Translations under genes and position numbers: made by a program
Notes under the pieces: model-generated
The model's database searches: none
What the model was told of the DNA's origin: nothing
What the model saw: only the letters and a program-made list of their open reading frames with translations
DNA from: an uncultured Paracoccaceae bacterium
GTDB taxonomy: Bacteria; Pseudomonadota; Alphaproteobacteria; Rhodobacterales; Rhodobacteraceae
DNA: 64,000 bases
NCBI GenBank assembly: GCA_947489445.1
Contig: CANLDN010000001.1
Span: 124,001 to 188,000, forward strand
Direction: 5' to 3'
Shown: positions 8,155-17,337 of the stretch, in pieces
Numbering within the stretch: the first letter of the stretch is position 1
Layout of the letters: each line of letters starts with the position of its first letter

Positions 8155-8792
8155 CATTTGATGCGGCCACCAAGATGCAATTCCTCTACCAGCTACGTAG
8201 CAAGGGCGTGACCGACACCCGTGTGCTGACAGCGATGGAACAGGTGGACCGTGCGGATTATGTCAAAGGCACTTTTGCCGACCGGGCCTACGAAGACATG
8301 CCACTGCCCATTGCGTGCGGGCAAACGATCAGCCAGCCTTCGGTTGTTGGCTTGATGACGCAAGCGCTGCAAGTAAGCCCGCGTGACAAGGTTTTGGAGA
8401 TTGGAACCGGCTCCGGCTATCAGGCCGCGATCCTCAGCAAGCTGGCACGCCGGGTTTATACGGTGGATCGCTACCGACGATTGGTTCACGCCGCACGCGC
8501 GACATTTGAAGCAAAAGATATTACAAACATCACCACTTTCACCGCCGATGGCAGCCACGGTTTCACCGAACAGGCCCCATTTGACCGGATCCTTGTAACC
8601 GCTGCCGCCGAAGACCCACCCGGACCGCTGCTCGCGCAATTGCGTGTTGGCGGTATCATGGTGCTACCTGTCGGCCAATCGGACGCCGTGCAAAGTCTGA
8701 TCCGCGTAACACGGCTTGAAACCGGCTATGATTATGATGAATTGCGGTCGGTGCGCTTTGTCCCCTTGCTAGAAGGGCTCGGACAAGAGTAA
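8151..8792 (+). CDS. pcm: Protein-L-isoaspartate O-methyltransferase
   Basis: Repairs damaged L-isoaspartyl residues using S-adenosylmethionine. It is 213 residues long with a GTG start inside the surE stop (GTGA overlap). The SAM-binding motif is [15 protein letters not shown] at about 80-94. The N-terminal [17 protein letters not shown] segment is the family's substrate-binding signature. It acts with SurE in stress survival. A LysM lipoprotein gene follows after 62 bp. Confidence 0.95.
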   Translation: MTFDAATKMQFLYQLRSKGVTDTRVLTAMEQVDRADYVKGTFADRAYEDMPLPIACGQTISQPSVVGLMTQALQVSPRDKVLEIGTGSGYQAAILSKLARRVYTVDRYRRLVHAARATFEAKDITNITTFTADGSHGFTEQAPFDRILVTAAAEDPPGPLLAQLRVGGIMVLPVGQSDAVQSLIRVTRLETGYDYDELRSVRFVPLLEGLGQE

Positions 8793-8854
8793 ACTGCCAC
8801 AAAATATGGTACGACCCCGGCAATAAGGGGCGGCTTGGCACAAGGAGCGGTATA

Positions 8855-10039
8855 ATGGCGAACGGGCAGCAGCTACGGCGCATATTGATGACAGGTGTGG
8901 CGCTGACCGCGCTGACAGCCTGCGAAGGTTTTGATTTCGATCTGCGGGACATGGGCAACGGGTTCGATACCAGCCGCGCTGTGCAAGAACTGCCTGGCAG
9001 ACCGCGCCCCGATGATCGCGGCGTTATTTCCTATCCTAATTATCAGGTCGTCGTCGCCCAGCGTGATGACACGATCAGGGGCATCGCCATCCGGCTGGGT
9101 TTGGACGCGAATGAATTGGCCGAATATAACGGGATCGAACCTGACGTGATCCTGCGCCGCGATGAAATCATCGCCCTCCCCAGCCGCGTGGCCGAACCAT
9201 CGCCAGCAACAGGGGCCATCGGCACCGGTCCGATCCAGCCATTGGACGTGACAGCGGTGGCCACAACAGCACTTGATCGGGCGGATTCGTCTGGCACCGT
9301 GACCGCCACTCCGCTGCCAAGCGCGACACCTGCTGCAGCACCGGCGCCTGCACCCACACAAACCGGCGCAGAACCTATTCGGCATCAGGTCGCGCGTGGC
9401 GAAACCGTCTTTTCCATCTCACGGCTCTACAATGTGCCCGTGACCAGCATTGCCGAATGGAATGGGCTGAACAGCGAGTTCACAATCCGGCAAGGCCAGT
9501 TCTTGTTGATCCCCAAGGGGGATGCCCCTGCACCCGCACCGACGCAAGTCACAGCCCCCGGTGTCGGCACAGCCACCCCCGTACCACCAAGTGCTGCGGC
9601 GCCGTTGCCCGATGAAACGCCCTCTGTGCCGGTCGCAGCGCCTGCGGCCCCGGATCTTGGCACGCCAGCCCCCACCGCGGCCTCATCCGGCGCGCGCTTC
9701 AGCCTGCCCGTGCAGGGCAACATCATCAGAGCCTATGCCCCGGGCCGCAATGAAGGGATCGACATTGCAGCAGCCGCAGGCACCGAGGTGAAGGCCGCCG
9801 ACGGCGGGAGCGTTGCTGCCGTCACCAATGATACCAGCGGCGGATCTATCGTGGTGATTAAACACAGCGACGGTTTGCTCACAGTCTATACGCAAATGGA
9901 CGGGCTAACCGTGTCGAAAAACGATAATGTTTCACGGGGGCAGACAATTGGCCGTGTGCGTGCGGGTGACCCGAGCTTCTTGCACTTTGAGGTCAGGCGC
10001 GGCCTGCAAAGCGTTGATCCCGCTGAATTCCTGCCCTGA
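8855..10039 (+). CDS. NlpD-like LysM/M23 lipoprotein with degenerate peptidase site
   Basis: A 394-residue outer-membrane-type lipoprotein. A signal peptide ends in the lipobox LTAC with Cys23. Two LysM peptidoglycan-binding repeats (about 66-110 and 170-214) are separated and followed by Pro/Ala-rich linkers. An M23/LytM domain occupies about 275-394. The zinc ligands of active M23 enzymes are missing: the HxxxD position reads EGIDIAAA, the HxH position reads FLHFEV, and the third His position reads TVYTQM. It therefore resembles NlpD/EnvC-type amidase activators rather than an endopeptidase. It is downstream of surE-pcm, as nlpD is in many proteobacteria. Confidence 0.87.
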   Translation: MANGQQLRRILMTGVALTALTACEGFDFDLRDMGNGFDTSRAVQELPGRPRPDDRGVISYPNYQVVVAQRDDTIRGIAIRLGLDANELAEYNGIEPDVILRRDEIIALPSRVAEPSPATGAIGTGPIQPLDVTAVATTALDRADSSGTVTATPLPSATPAAAPAPAPTQTGAEPIRHQVARGETVFSISRLYNVPVTSIAEWNGLNSEFTIRQGQFLLIPKGDAPAPAPTQVTAPGVGTATPVPPSAAAPLPDETPSVPVAAPAAPDLGTPAPTAASSGARFSLPVQGNIIRAYAPGRNEGIDIAAAAGTEVKAADGGSVAAVTNDTSGGSIVVIKHSDGLLTVYTQMDGLTVSKNDNVSRGQTIGRVRAGDPSFLHFEVRRGLQSVDPAEFLP

Positions 10040-10052
10040 CCGACGCGGCAAT

Positions 10053-10078
10053 GTAAGGTGGATTTAAATCCACCTTAC
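10053..10078. terminator. Perfect 26-bp palindrome between convergent genes
   Basis: GTAAGGTGGATTT (10053-10065) is followed at once by its exact reverse complement (10066-10078). It lies between the 3' ends of the NlpD-like gene (stop 10039) and the DUF815 gene, whose stop codon (10075-10077, minus strand) is inside the palindrome. It could act as a bidirectional terminator or a mobile-type extragenic palindrome; the T-runs are weak, so termination is not certain. Confidence 0.55.
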
Positions 10079-10917
10079 GAAATTCTAACGCCCCGCCGAC
10101 CAGCCAAATCCGTAAAATACTGCCAAGCCACGCGCCCTGACCGACTACCGCGTGTCGCCTGCCATTCAATCGCTTCTGCACGCAGGGTGGCATCGTCAAT
10201 CTCAATGCCAAACGCGTCACAATAACCGCCGATCATCGCCAGATATTCGTCCTGATCACAGGGGTGAAAACCAAGCCACAGTCCAAAGCGATCCGACAGT
10301 GACACTTTTTCCTCCACCGCTTCGGACGGAGAAATTGCAGTCGAGCGTTCATTCTCGATCATGTCGCGCGGCATCAGGTGGCGGCGGTTCGAAGTCGCAT
10401 AAAGCACCACATTCTCTGGTCGCCCCTCAATCCCGCCATCCAGCACGGCCTTGAGCGATTTGTAATGTGCATCATCATGACCAAAAGAAAGATCATCGCA
10501 AAACAGAATGAACCGCTCTTGGGCGCTGCGTAGCAGGTTCAGACATCGACCGATGCTTGGCAAGTCCTCGCGCTGCACTTCGACGATCTTCAACTGCGGA
10601 TGATCCACCTGCAATGCACCATGTACCGCTTTGACAAGGCTGGATTTTCCCATCCCCCGTGCACCCCATAACAAAGCGTTGTTGGCAGGCAACCCGCGGG
10701 CAAACTGCGCCGTGTTGGCCATCAACGTGTCACGGGATCGATCCACTCCGATCAGCAGGCCCACATCTACCCGGTTCACCTGTACCACAGGCTCCAATCG
10801 GTCCGGGTCGGCATGCCAGACAAAGGCCGCGGCTTGCGAAAAGTCAGGGGCAGCCGCAGGTGCAGGACGCATCCGATCCAACGCATCAGCAATGCGGCGC
10901 AGCGCCTTCTTGGTCAC
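10075..10917 (-). CDS. DUF815 family AAA+ ATPase
   Basis: A 280-residue predicted P-loop ATPase. Walker A is GARGMGKSS at about 84-92, and a Walker B-like [10 protein letters not shown] lies at about 136-145. The [25 protein letters not shown] region, with its arginine-finger Asp-Arg-Phe-Gly, is characteristic of DUF815. The biochemical role is unknown. It starts with GTG inside the tatC stop codon (GTGA), so it is the fourth gene of the tatABC operon. The stop lies inside the 10053-10078 palindrome. Confidence 0.88.
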   Translation of the reverse strand: MTKKALRRIADALDRMRPAPAAAPDFSQAAAFVWHADPDRLEPVVQVNRVDVGLLIGVDRSRDTLMANTAQFARGLPANNALLWGARGMGKSSLVKAVHGALQVDHPQLKIVEVQREDLPSIGRCLNLLRSAQERFILFCDDLSFGHDDAHYKSLKAVLDGGIEGRPENVVLYATSNRRHLMPRDMIENERSTAISPSEAVEEKVSLSDRFGLWLGFHPCDQDEYLAMIGGYCDAFGIEIDDATLRAEAIEWQATRGSRSGRVAWQYFTDLAGRRGVRIS

Positions 10918-11783
10918 GCTTTGGGATCCTCTTCTTCCATGATCGCTTCGCCATGCAGATCGTCATCCCACAGACCCTCTGCCCGCAACTTGGCTTCACG
11001 TTGACGTTCAACGCGGGCAACCAGTTGGATCGACACCTCATAGAGGCCGTAAACCACCACGAACAGAATAACCTGTGAAATCACATCCGGAGGGGTGGCC
11101 ACGCCGGCCACAATCAGAATACCCACAACCGCATATTTACGGGTCCCCCGCAGGCCCCGCGCCGTGACAAGGCCCGCCTTGCCCATCAGCGTGAGCAAAA
11201 CGGGCAACTGGAAACACAGGCCAAATGCCACGATAAACTTGATCGTCAGGTTCAGATATGCCTTCGCAGACCCTTGAAACAGGATACCGGCAGCAGCAGT
11301 TGTCGCCCCTTCTGTTTCAGCCAGCAACGTATCCTGTTGAAACCCAAGGAAAAACCCAAAGGCCAGCGGAGTGATGATATAATATGCAAAGGCTGCCCCC
11401 AGAAAAAACATGAACGGAGACGCGATCAGAAATGGCAGGAATGCACCCTTTTCGCTCTTGTAGAGGCCAGGTGCCACAAATCGCCATAATTGGTAGGAAA
11501 TAAACGGAAACCCCAGAACCAACCCACCCAGTAGCGAGATTGATATCGCGACAAAGAAACCTTCCTCCAATGCGATGAACTGCAAGTCACAGGCCTGCCC
11601 GCGTGCGGCAAGCGCATCACATAGCGGATAGGTCAGAAAATTAAAGACCGGATTCCAAACCGTGAAACAAATCACCATACCCACGATAAATGCCAGAACC
11701 GACCGGATCAGACGCATCCGCAATTCGGTCAGATGTTCCAGCAGAGGTGCCGCGCTGTCGTCTAGCTCATCGGCGGCACTCAT
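10914..11783 (-). CDS. tatC: Sec-independent protein translocase TatC
   Basis: The core multispanning receptor of the twin-arginine translocase. It is 289 residues with six predicted helices. The signature near the N terminus, [15 protein letters not shown], contains the conserved Glu and Arg of the signal-peptide binding site. [21 protein letters not shown] is the conserved first cytoplasmic/periplasmic segment. It overlaps tatB by 4 bases and DUF815 by 4 bases. A cytosolic tail of charged residues follows the last helix. Confidence 0.96.
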   Translation of the reverse strand: MSAADELDDSAAPLLEHLTELRMRLIRSVLAFIVGMVICFTVWNPVFNFLTYPLCDALAARGQACDLQFIALEEGFFVAISISLLGGLVLGFPFISYQLWRFVAPGLYKSEKGAFLPFLIASPFMFFLGAAFAYYIITPLAFGFFLGFQQDTLLAETEGATTAAAGILFQGSAKAYLNLTIKFIVAFGLCFQLPVLLTLMGKAGLVTARGLRGTRKYAVVGILIVAGVATPPDVISQVILFVVVYGLYEVSIQLVARVERQREAKLRAEGLWDDDLHGEAIMEEEDPKA

Positions 11784-12166
11784 GTGTCACCCTCTTTGGT
11801 CTGGGCAGCTTTGGGCGCTGGCGCTTTGCCGTCCACAGCGGCGTCAGCGATCTTTTCCTTGGCGGCTTGCCGTTCCTCTGACAACGCCTGTGTCGCCGGC
11901 CCCTTGGTCATCCCAGTCGCCTCCTTGATCTTATCAACGCCGAATTGCGTGGGATTGCTTGCGGCCTTCAGGCTGGTTTGAATGTCCTTCACACCCGCTT
12001 CATCTGCCGCCGACTCCATCGCGCGGGAAAACTCGCGCGCCATACCGCGTGCCTTACCCGTAAACTGGCCCAGCGTACGGAACATACCCGGTAGATCCTT
12101 TGGCCCGATCACGATCAGGGCCACGATGCTGATCAGCACCATTTCGCTCATGCCGAGGCCAAACAT
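11780..12166 (-). CDS. tatB: Sec-independent protein translocase TatB
   Basis: A 128-residue single-span Tat subunit. It has [26 protein letters not shown] with the conserved Gly-Pro hinge after the membrane helix, then an amphipathic helix ([21 protein letters not shown]) and an Ala/Lys-rich tail. The Gly-Pro-Lys-Asp-Leu-Pro hinge and the Glu in the helix identify TatB, not TatA. It starts 31 bp after tatA and overlaps tatC. Confidence 0.95.
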   Translation of the reverse strand: MFGLGMSEMVLISIVALIVIGPKDLPGMFRTLGQFTGKARGMAREFSRAMESAADEAGVKDIQTSLKAASNPTQFGVDKIKEATGMTKGPATQALSEERQAAKEKIADAAVDGKAPAPKAAQTKEGDT

Positions 12167-12197
12167 CAGACGCAGTCCTTATCCAAGATCAGGCCTA

Positions 12198-12437
12198 TCA
12201 GGCTTTGTCTTTTTCGTCTTCAGGGGTCACGTCCTTAGCATCGGCAAGGCTGTCATCCAGCTCTTTCTTGCCATCATCGACGCCGCGTTTGAATGCGGTG
12301 ATGCCCTTGCCCACCTCACCCATCAGGCTTGAAATCTTGCCACGCCCGAACAGGACAAGCACGACAACGGCAATAACGATCAGACCCATCGGACCGATAT
12401 TGTTGATAAAGCCCATTGGGGCAAAGCTATGCATCAT
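12198..12437 (-). CDS. tatA: Sec-independent protein translocase TatA
   Basis: A 79-residue pore-forming Tat subunit. It has a single membrane helix ([22 protein letters not shown]) with the Phe-Gly-Arg-Gly hinge, followed by amphipathic [16 protein letters not shown] and an acidic tail. The first gene of tatABC-DUF815. Two consecutive ATG codons at 12437 and 12434 are possible starts; GGAGGAGAC lies just upstream. The 15-residue N-terminal extension [14 protein letters not shown] before the helix is a little longer than usual, so a start at a later Met is possible. Confidence 0.94.
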   Translation of the reverse strand: MMHSFAPMGFINNIGPMGLIVIAVVVLVLFGRGKISSLMGEVGKGITAFKRGVDDGKKELDDSLADAKDVTPEDEKDKA

Positions 12438-12579
12438 CTTAGTCTCCTCCGGCGGGGTCGGCCCGCACAGGTTTCATTCATCTGGCCCACAGATAGGACC
12501 CGCAGAGCAGCTTGGGAAGCACGAAATCACAAATTTGATGCCACATTGCCCCTTTTTCGCAAGGGAATTTACGCGTTTG

Positions 12580-12602
12580 TGACAAAAACTTGTCAGTTGT
12601 CA
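12580..12602. promoter_or_regulatory. Possible operator of the WYL regulator
   Basis: TGACAA-AAAC-TTGTCA (12580-12595) is a perfect 6-4-6 inverted repeat, and TTGTCAG is repeated directly at 12590-12596 and 12597-12603. The sites lie 35-60 bp upstream of the WYL regulator's ATG, in the divergent gap with tatA. TTGTCA half-sites here could serve autoregulation. Confidence 0.45.
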
Positions 12603-12637
12603 GATTATTGGCAAAACTGCGTCGAATCAAAGGAAAC

Positions 12638-13324
12638 ATGATGCGTCGCGCCGATAGATTAATGCGTCTGACCCAGATCCTCCGGGACGGGGTCCTTCAT
12701 AAAGCGGCCGATCTGGCCGCTGCGACAGAGGTGTCTTTGCGCACAATCTACCGCGATATGGAAACGCTCGCCGCCTCAGGCGTGCCCATCGAAGGCGAGC
12801 GCGGCATCGGATACCGCGTTACAGCCGCCATCACCCTGCCCCCGCTGAACCTGACAATGACAGAGGTTGAGGCGCTGCACCTTGGCCTGAGCGCCGTGGG
12901 GCATAGCGAAGATGCAGAGCTGTCCATTGCCGCGCGCGCGTTGTCGGCAAAACTAGACGCTGTGATGCCAGAAGACCGGACCCGCGCCCCCGCAGGCTAT
13001 GGTTTTGCGATCTACCCCTTTGCGGATGCGGCGCGTGGGTTCCAGCATCTGCCATCGCTCAGGCAAGCCATCCGAACCCGGCAAAAACTGGAACTGACCA
13101 TCCAGGACGAAACCCGCAGCGTCCGCCCGTTGCAGCTGGACTATTGGGGGCGTCTTTGGACCTGTGTGGTCTGGTGTGAAATGCACAAGGACTTTGACGA
13201 AATTCGGGTTGATCAGGTGACCGCCTTGCGCATTCTGCCCAGCCTGTTTGTGGATGAACCGGGCAAATCACTGCGCGACTTCCACGATCGGCGCAAGCGG
13301 CAGCAGGACACTAGATCAAAATGA
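12638..13324 (+). CDS. YafY-type HTH/WYL-domain transcriptional regulator
   Basis: A 228-residue DNA-binding protein. The N-terminal HTH_11 winged helix (about 5-58) contains RLMRLTQILRDG and the recognition segment VSLRTIYRDMETLAASGVPIEGERGIGYRV. The C-terminal ~130 residues form a WYL sensor domain with LQLDYWGRLWTCVVWCE. WYL domains bind small molecules or nucleic acid ends; the ligand is unknown. The start was set at ATG 12638 (12641 also possible), with AGGAA at 12631-12635; the longer frame from 12590 would cross the inverted repeat. Confidence 0.88.
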   Translation: MMRRADRLMRLTQILRDGVLHKAADLAAATEVSLRTIYRDMETLAASGVPIEGERGIGYRVTAAITLPPLNLTMTEVEALHLGLSAVGHSEDAELSIAARALSAKLDAVMPEDRTRAPAGYGFAIYPFADAARGFQHLPSLRQAIRTRQKLELTIQDETRSVRPLQLDYWGRLWTCVVWCEMHKDFDEIRVDQVTALRILPSLFVDEPGKSLRDFHDRRKRQQDTRSK

Positions 13325-13390
13325 ATGCATACAATCAAACGGGAAACACATAACCGGAAGCAAAGTCGACTTCAGATAGGTGCCAAAATT

Positions 13391-14445
13391 ATGAAACTTG
13401 ATGAATTCGTTTTGCATATCGGGCACGGGAAAACAGGAACAACAACACTGCAAAGGACGTTGCTCAGGGCACATCATGAACTCAAGCAGCAAGGCGTATA
13501 CTGCCCGAGTACCTTTCCACACGACGGAAACTCCGTGTTACTCGGATATCATCTTTTTCTGCATACTGATGTCAGCAGCGACCAGCTTAACTGGTTAAAA
13601 CAAGACTATCCTGAGATTGCAAATTCAGCACAAAAGCTTGGGCAAAGCTATGCCAAGACTTGGCGGACATCCAACCCGACAAGGTGCTGGTGAGCAGCGA
13701 ACAGTTTTTCAGGCCAATGACCTCTACCGTCATTCAAGCTGCGCAGCAAAAGTTGGGAAAAATGGCCCGGTCATCACGTATCATCGCTTACTTGCGCGCG
13801 CCGGACACATTGTTTCTATCGGGTACGCAGGAGATGCTTAAACATAACACACACCTTGGTATGCCTTCGCGCTCGTATGTCCGCGACACGATGCAACCGC
13901 TGATCAATCATTGGGACGGACCGATCGATCTCAACATTTATGACAAGTCGACAATGAAAGATGGCGACTCCTTTGTGGACTTCATGTCAAAATACCTTCC
14001 TGACGTCGACCTTGATCGCCTGCCACGAGGCGAGTCATCATTAAACGTCTCGCTTTCAGCAGAGGCCATGGCAATTCTTCATGATACAATCACCGGACGC
14101 ATGGTCTGGAGACATGGCCCCAAGACGCTGCGATCAGAGCTTAGGAGGGCCGATAAACGCATTGAAAGCAAAACCAGACCGCGACTGCGACCGGGCGTTT
14201 CAGAAACGATATTGAACTGGAAAGCACCCGATCTGTTCTGGCTGCGAGATGACCAGGGAATCGTCTTTCCCAGAATAGACTACGCTGCCATTGACCCAAA
14301 TGAAGTTGATGGCAGCATACTACATTTCGGGCGAATTGAAGATATCTGCGAGGTCAACGCAGAACGCAAGACCGCGCTTCTTGCACGTGTGATACGCCGC
14401 GCGAGCCTGCCGCCGACAATACGGCGTTGGCTTGCAAAGCACTGA
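13391..14445 (+). pseudogene. Sulfotransferase-like gene broken by one frameshift
   Basis: Two frames carry one continuous protein. From ATG 13391, frame 2 encodes KLDEFVLHIGHGKTGTTTLQ, a P-loop-like PAPS-binding motif of bacterial sulfotransferase-like proteins, and reads to about 13650. Frame 1 then continues LADIQPDKVLVSSEQFF and runs to TGA 14445 with no further interruption. A single-base change near 13648-13656 would restore about 350 residues. The substrate is unknown; such proteins often modify surface glycans. Base composition is noticeably more AT-rich than its neighbours, suggesting transfer. It could be a true pseudogene, a sequencing error, or a phase-variable gene, though no homopolymer is obvious at the junction. 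Confidence 0.7.
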
Positions 14446-15189
14446 TTAGTTCAGCCAATTCTTCATCGCGCCAATGGGCCTGAAGTAAGCCATCATACGT
14501 GCTGTCGTAATGGTGTGATCACCCCAGGGACTCACACCATGCAAAAGGTGTCGGTGCAACAGGATCGCCTGCCCCGGAACGGCGATTATCTCCTGCCGGG
14601 CGCAATGTGCAAATACGTCGCGTCTTGCGCTTTGATATGTGTCGGTCACATCCACATCGGCCATATGGGCGGGGTCAAGACCAGCAAACGCGCGCGTAAA
14701 CGCAGCACCAATGATGCGATGACTGCCCGGCCAAACCACCAACGGGCTTGCAGTCACACTGTCCAACGGCAACCCCAGAACAAAGCTGTGTGGCTCACGC
14801 AGATGCCTACGCCGCGCGGGCCCTTCGGGCAAAAGCCCATCCACATGTGCAGCATCCCGATTGACCCGATAACGATGCGCTGCATCAGTCTCGTTCGGGT
14901 CCTGTTGCGGATAGCCCGGGAAAACCACCGACAATTGGGCCCGATGCCACCGACACGGGCGTGGTACATGATCCATCCATGCGCCGTGCAAGGGCACATT
15001 CCCGATACTGCCATCCGGGGCATTTGGCAGCGCGTCGACACCCACGAACCAAGTCCCGCCATGACGGCGCTCACCGGGTCGTTTCAGAACATCATGCGCC
15101 ACATCAAAGGCAGCATCCGCCCAACGTCGGACAGCGGGGTCATGCGGAAAGACAACAAACCCGTCACTGGCCAGCGTCGCCGCTACCAT
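14446..15189 (-). CDS. Phytanoyl-CoA dioxygenase-like 2OG-Fe(II) oxygenase
   Basis: A 247-residue protein of the PhyH-like class. Candidate iron ligands are His and Asp in DAAHVDGLLPEG and the distal His in ILLHRHLLHGVSPW, with an Arg further on (TTARMMAYFRP) for 2-oxoglutarate. The start ATG (15187-15189) overlaps the region just before the TauE-like stop, so the genes are coupled; the longer frame reads into that gene and is rejected. The substrate is unknown. Its stop abuts the end of the convergent sulfotransferase-like pseudogene with no gap. Confidence 0.78.
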   Translation of the reverse strand: MVAATLASDGFVVFPHDPAVRRWADAAFDVAHDVLKRPGERRHGGTWFVGVDALPNAPDGSIGNVPLHGAWMDHVPRPCRWHRAQLSVVFPGYPQQDPNETDAAHRYRVNRDAAHVDGLLPEGPARRRHLREPHSFVLGLPLDSVTASPLVVWPGSHRIIGAAFTRAFAGLDPAHMADVDVTDTYQSARRDVFAHCARQEIIAVPGQAILLHRHLLHGVSPWGDHTITTARMMAYFRPIGAMKNWLN

Positions 15190-16001
15190 CCAAAAGACTG
15201 TCGCAGCATATTCAGCGCCACAATAACCAAGAATATGCCGAATATCTTGCGCAACGCACCCGCATCGGTCTTGTGTGCCAAGGCGGCCCCCCAAGGGGCC
15301 GTAATCAGCGTCATGGCGATCACCAGACCAAAGGCCACCAGATTGACCGACCCAACGGTCCAAGGTGGGGCCACCGCGACATCTGCTAACAAAAACCCGG
15401 CGACCGACGGCACTGCGATGATTACGCCAAACCCAGCAGCGGTCGCAACCGCCTTATGGATTGGCACATTATACAGCGTCATGGTCGGCACACCAAAAGA
15501 GCCGCCACCGATGCCCATCAGAACCGACAGGAAACCAAGTACGGGTGATATCAGCAGCCGCGTCACGCCCGTTGGCATCCGACGACCCAAACGCCAATGC
15601 GTCTGGCCAAATGTCAGATACAGCCCGACTAAAACGGCCAGAACACCAAAAATCGCCTGCAGCAGACCCGACGGCAGAACCGAAGCAATCATCATCCCGG
15701 CAAGGGCGCCAACAACGATCCCAGGGGCCCAGGTTTTCAAGATGCCCCAATCCACCGCACCCTTCCGGTCATGGGCCAGAACCGACCGGAAAGAGGTGAC
15801 GATAATCGTAGCCAGCGACGTGCCAAGGCACAGTTGCATCAATTCGGGACTGTCAAAACCCAACGCACCAAAGACATAGAAAAACGCAGGGACCAGAACA
15901 ATGCCACCGCCAACGCCCAAAAGCCCGGCCAAAACGCCAGATACGGCCCCGGCAACCAAAAGCATCCCTGCCATTGCGGCAAGCAACATCATGTCGTCCA
16001 T
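15183..16001 (-). CDS. TauE/SafE family sulfite/organosulfonate exporter-like permease
   Basis: A 272-residue membrane protein with about eight hydrophobic segments. The N-terminal VLAGLLGVGGGIVLVPAF and the later VLMGIGGGSFGVPTM are the duplicated glycine-rich motifs of the TauE/SafE (DUF81) family. Members export sulfite, sulfoacetate and similar anions, but substrates cannot be inferred from sequence. It is the middle gene of a dusA - tauE - 2OG-oxygenase minus-strand operon, 9 bp after dusA. Confidence 0.9.
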   Translation of the reverse strand: MDDMMLLAAMAGMLLVAGAVSGVLAGLLGVGGGIVLVPAFFYVFGALGFDSPELMQLCLGTSLATIIVTSFRSVLAHDRKGAVDWGILKTWAPGIVVGALAGMMIASVLPSGLLQAIFGVLAVLVGLYLTFGQTHWRLGRRMPTGVTRLLISPVLGFLSVLMGIGGGSFGVPTMTLYNVPIHKAVATAAGFGVIIAVPSVAGFLLADVAVAPPWTVGSVNLVAFGLVIAMTLITAPWGAALAHKTDAGALRKIFGIFLVIVALNMLRQSFGW

Positions 16002-16010
16002 AAACCGTTC

Positions 16011-16997
16011 CTATTCCGCAAAATTCATGACTTGACGCAATGCCTGTTCCACCACCGCAGGTCCAGCCCCCGAAGCATGCGCGTTTTCTGACAGGTATCT
16101 GCGCCACCCACGCGCACCGGGGCGACCTTGGAATAGGCCCAGCATATGACGTGTCACTTGATGCAAGCGTCCGCCGGCAACCAGATGCGCCTCGATGTAA
16201 GGCAACATCAGATGCACCACGTCCTCCGCCGTCCGGCCTTGCGGCGCGCCAAAGATCCGGGCATCTGCATCCAGCAAGACATCACTCGGCGTGTGATAAG
16301 CGGCCCGGCCAATCATGACGCCATCCAGACCTTTGGCCAAAAAGGCCTCGGCTTCATCCAGAGTTACGATACCCCCATTCACTGACAGGTGCAGATGCGG
16401 AAACATCCCCTTCATCGCCAAGACCAAATCATAGTCGAGCGGCGGGATATCGCGGTTTTCCTTTGGGCTGAGCCCCTGCAACCATGCCTTACGAGCGTGG
16501 ATGGCAAACCGATCCACGCCAACAGCAGACACACGTGCCAGAAAATCAGGCAAAACCGCTTGCGAATCCTGATCATCCACACCGATCCGGCATTTTACCG
16601 TCACCGGGATCGTGACCGCATCCAGCATCATCGCGACACAAGCCGCAACCAATGAGGCGTCCTCCATCAAAATTGCGCCAAAGCGACCTGACTGGACACG
16701 ATCAGAGGGGCAGCCACAGTTCAGGTTCACTTCCGCATAGCCGAAATCTTCGGCAATTCGCGCCGCTTCTGCCAGTTGGACGGGTTCAGAGCCACCTAAC
16801 TGCAATGCAACAGGTTGCTCTGCGCCATGAAAGGCCAGCAACCGATCTCGATCACCATGGATCACGGCGGGTGCTGTCACCATTTCGGTATACAGCAACG
16901 TGTGCCGCGACATCAGCCTGTGCAAATACCGACAATGACGATCTGTCCAATCCATCATCGGGGCGACAGACAATCGCGCGTTTTGATCAATTCTCAT
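16011..16997 (-). CDS. dusA: tRNA-dihydrouridine synthase A
   Basis: An FMN enzyme reducing uridine in the D-loop of tRNA. It is 328 residues: an N-terminal TIM barrel starting [15 protein letters not shown] (the DusA signature), catalytic Cys96 in [14 protein letters not shown], phosphate-binding LHLSVNGGI and [11 protein letters not shown], and a helical C-terminal domain with [17 protein letters not shown]. The first gene of its minus-strand operon. Downstream genes have no obvious link to tRNA modification. Confidence 0.95.
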   Translation of the reverse strand: MRIDQNARLSVAPMMDWTDRHCRYLHRLMSRHTLLYTEMVTAPAVIHGDRDRLLAFHGAEQPVALQLGGSEPVQLAEAARIAEDFGYAEVNLNCGCPSDRVQSGRFGAILMEDASLVAACVAMMLDAVTIPVTVKCRIGVDDQDSQAVLPDFLARVSAVGVDRFAIHARKAWLQGLSPKENRDIPPLDYDLVLAMKGMFPHLHLSVNGGIVTLDEAEAFLAKGLDGVMIGRAAYHTPSDVLLDADARIFGAPQGRTAEDVVHLMLPYIEAHLVAGGRLHQVTRHMLGLFQGRPGARGWRRYLSENAHASGAGPAVVEQALRQVMNFAE

Positions 16998-17337
16998 TCT
17001 TCGTGTTCTTCAACTATTGGCTCAGCCATGAAACATCACTTCGGACCGCCTTATATCCTCGCACGCGCGTCCTTTCGACCGTTCATTTCTTCATGAGATC
17101 TATGGACAAACTTTCAGAGCCATCGGCTGCTTGGGTGCCGTACCAACCATCATCTGGCGCATCCACCCGAAAAATGCGCGTGTCTTGTGAATATCCAAGA
17201 GCTCTGACAGCGCGTGGGCACCCATCGACCGAACTAGCGGTAAGCTGAAACAGATTGATGCATGTCAAAGAGTGCGCACTACGGTTGCGGTAGCTGTTGG
17301 CTTACAAAAACCGGCGACGCAGGGATGCGACAACGAC
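16998..17337. other. 340-bp intergenic region with the hydrogenase promoter
   Basis: This gap separates divergent dusA and hoxF. It contains one clear FNR-type box at 17255-17268. The expected class II start site, about 41.5 bp beyond the box centre, falls near 17303 and gives a 35-nt leader to ATG 17338. No RNA gene or convincing protein gene was seen in the rest; short frames on both strands (for example minus 17083-17268) lack a ribosome-binding site and family resemblance. Confidence 0.6.
17255..17268 (+). promoter_or_regulatory. FNR/FnrL-type box upstream of hoxF
   Basis: TTGATGCATGTCAA matches TTGAT-N4-ATCAA with one change (G for A in the second half-site). The centre is 76.5 bp from the hoxF ATG. 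It predicts induction of the whole hox-hyp operon under oxygen limitation. Confidence 0.75.

Noticed and set aside
8855..10039. Active M23 endopeptidase call for the LysM lipoprotein
   Set aside because: The HxxxD, HxH and third His zinc positions are replaced, so an NlpD/EnvC-like non-enzymatic role is preferred.
14515..15879. 454-codon plus-strand open frame
   Set aside because: Antisense to the 2OG-oxygenase and TauE genes; low-complexity basic sequence with no family resemblance.
17083..17268. 61-codon minus-strand open frame in the hoxF promoter gap
   Set aside because: Its start overlaps the FNR-type box, no ribosome-binding site, no family resemblance.
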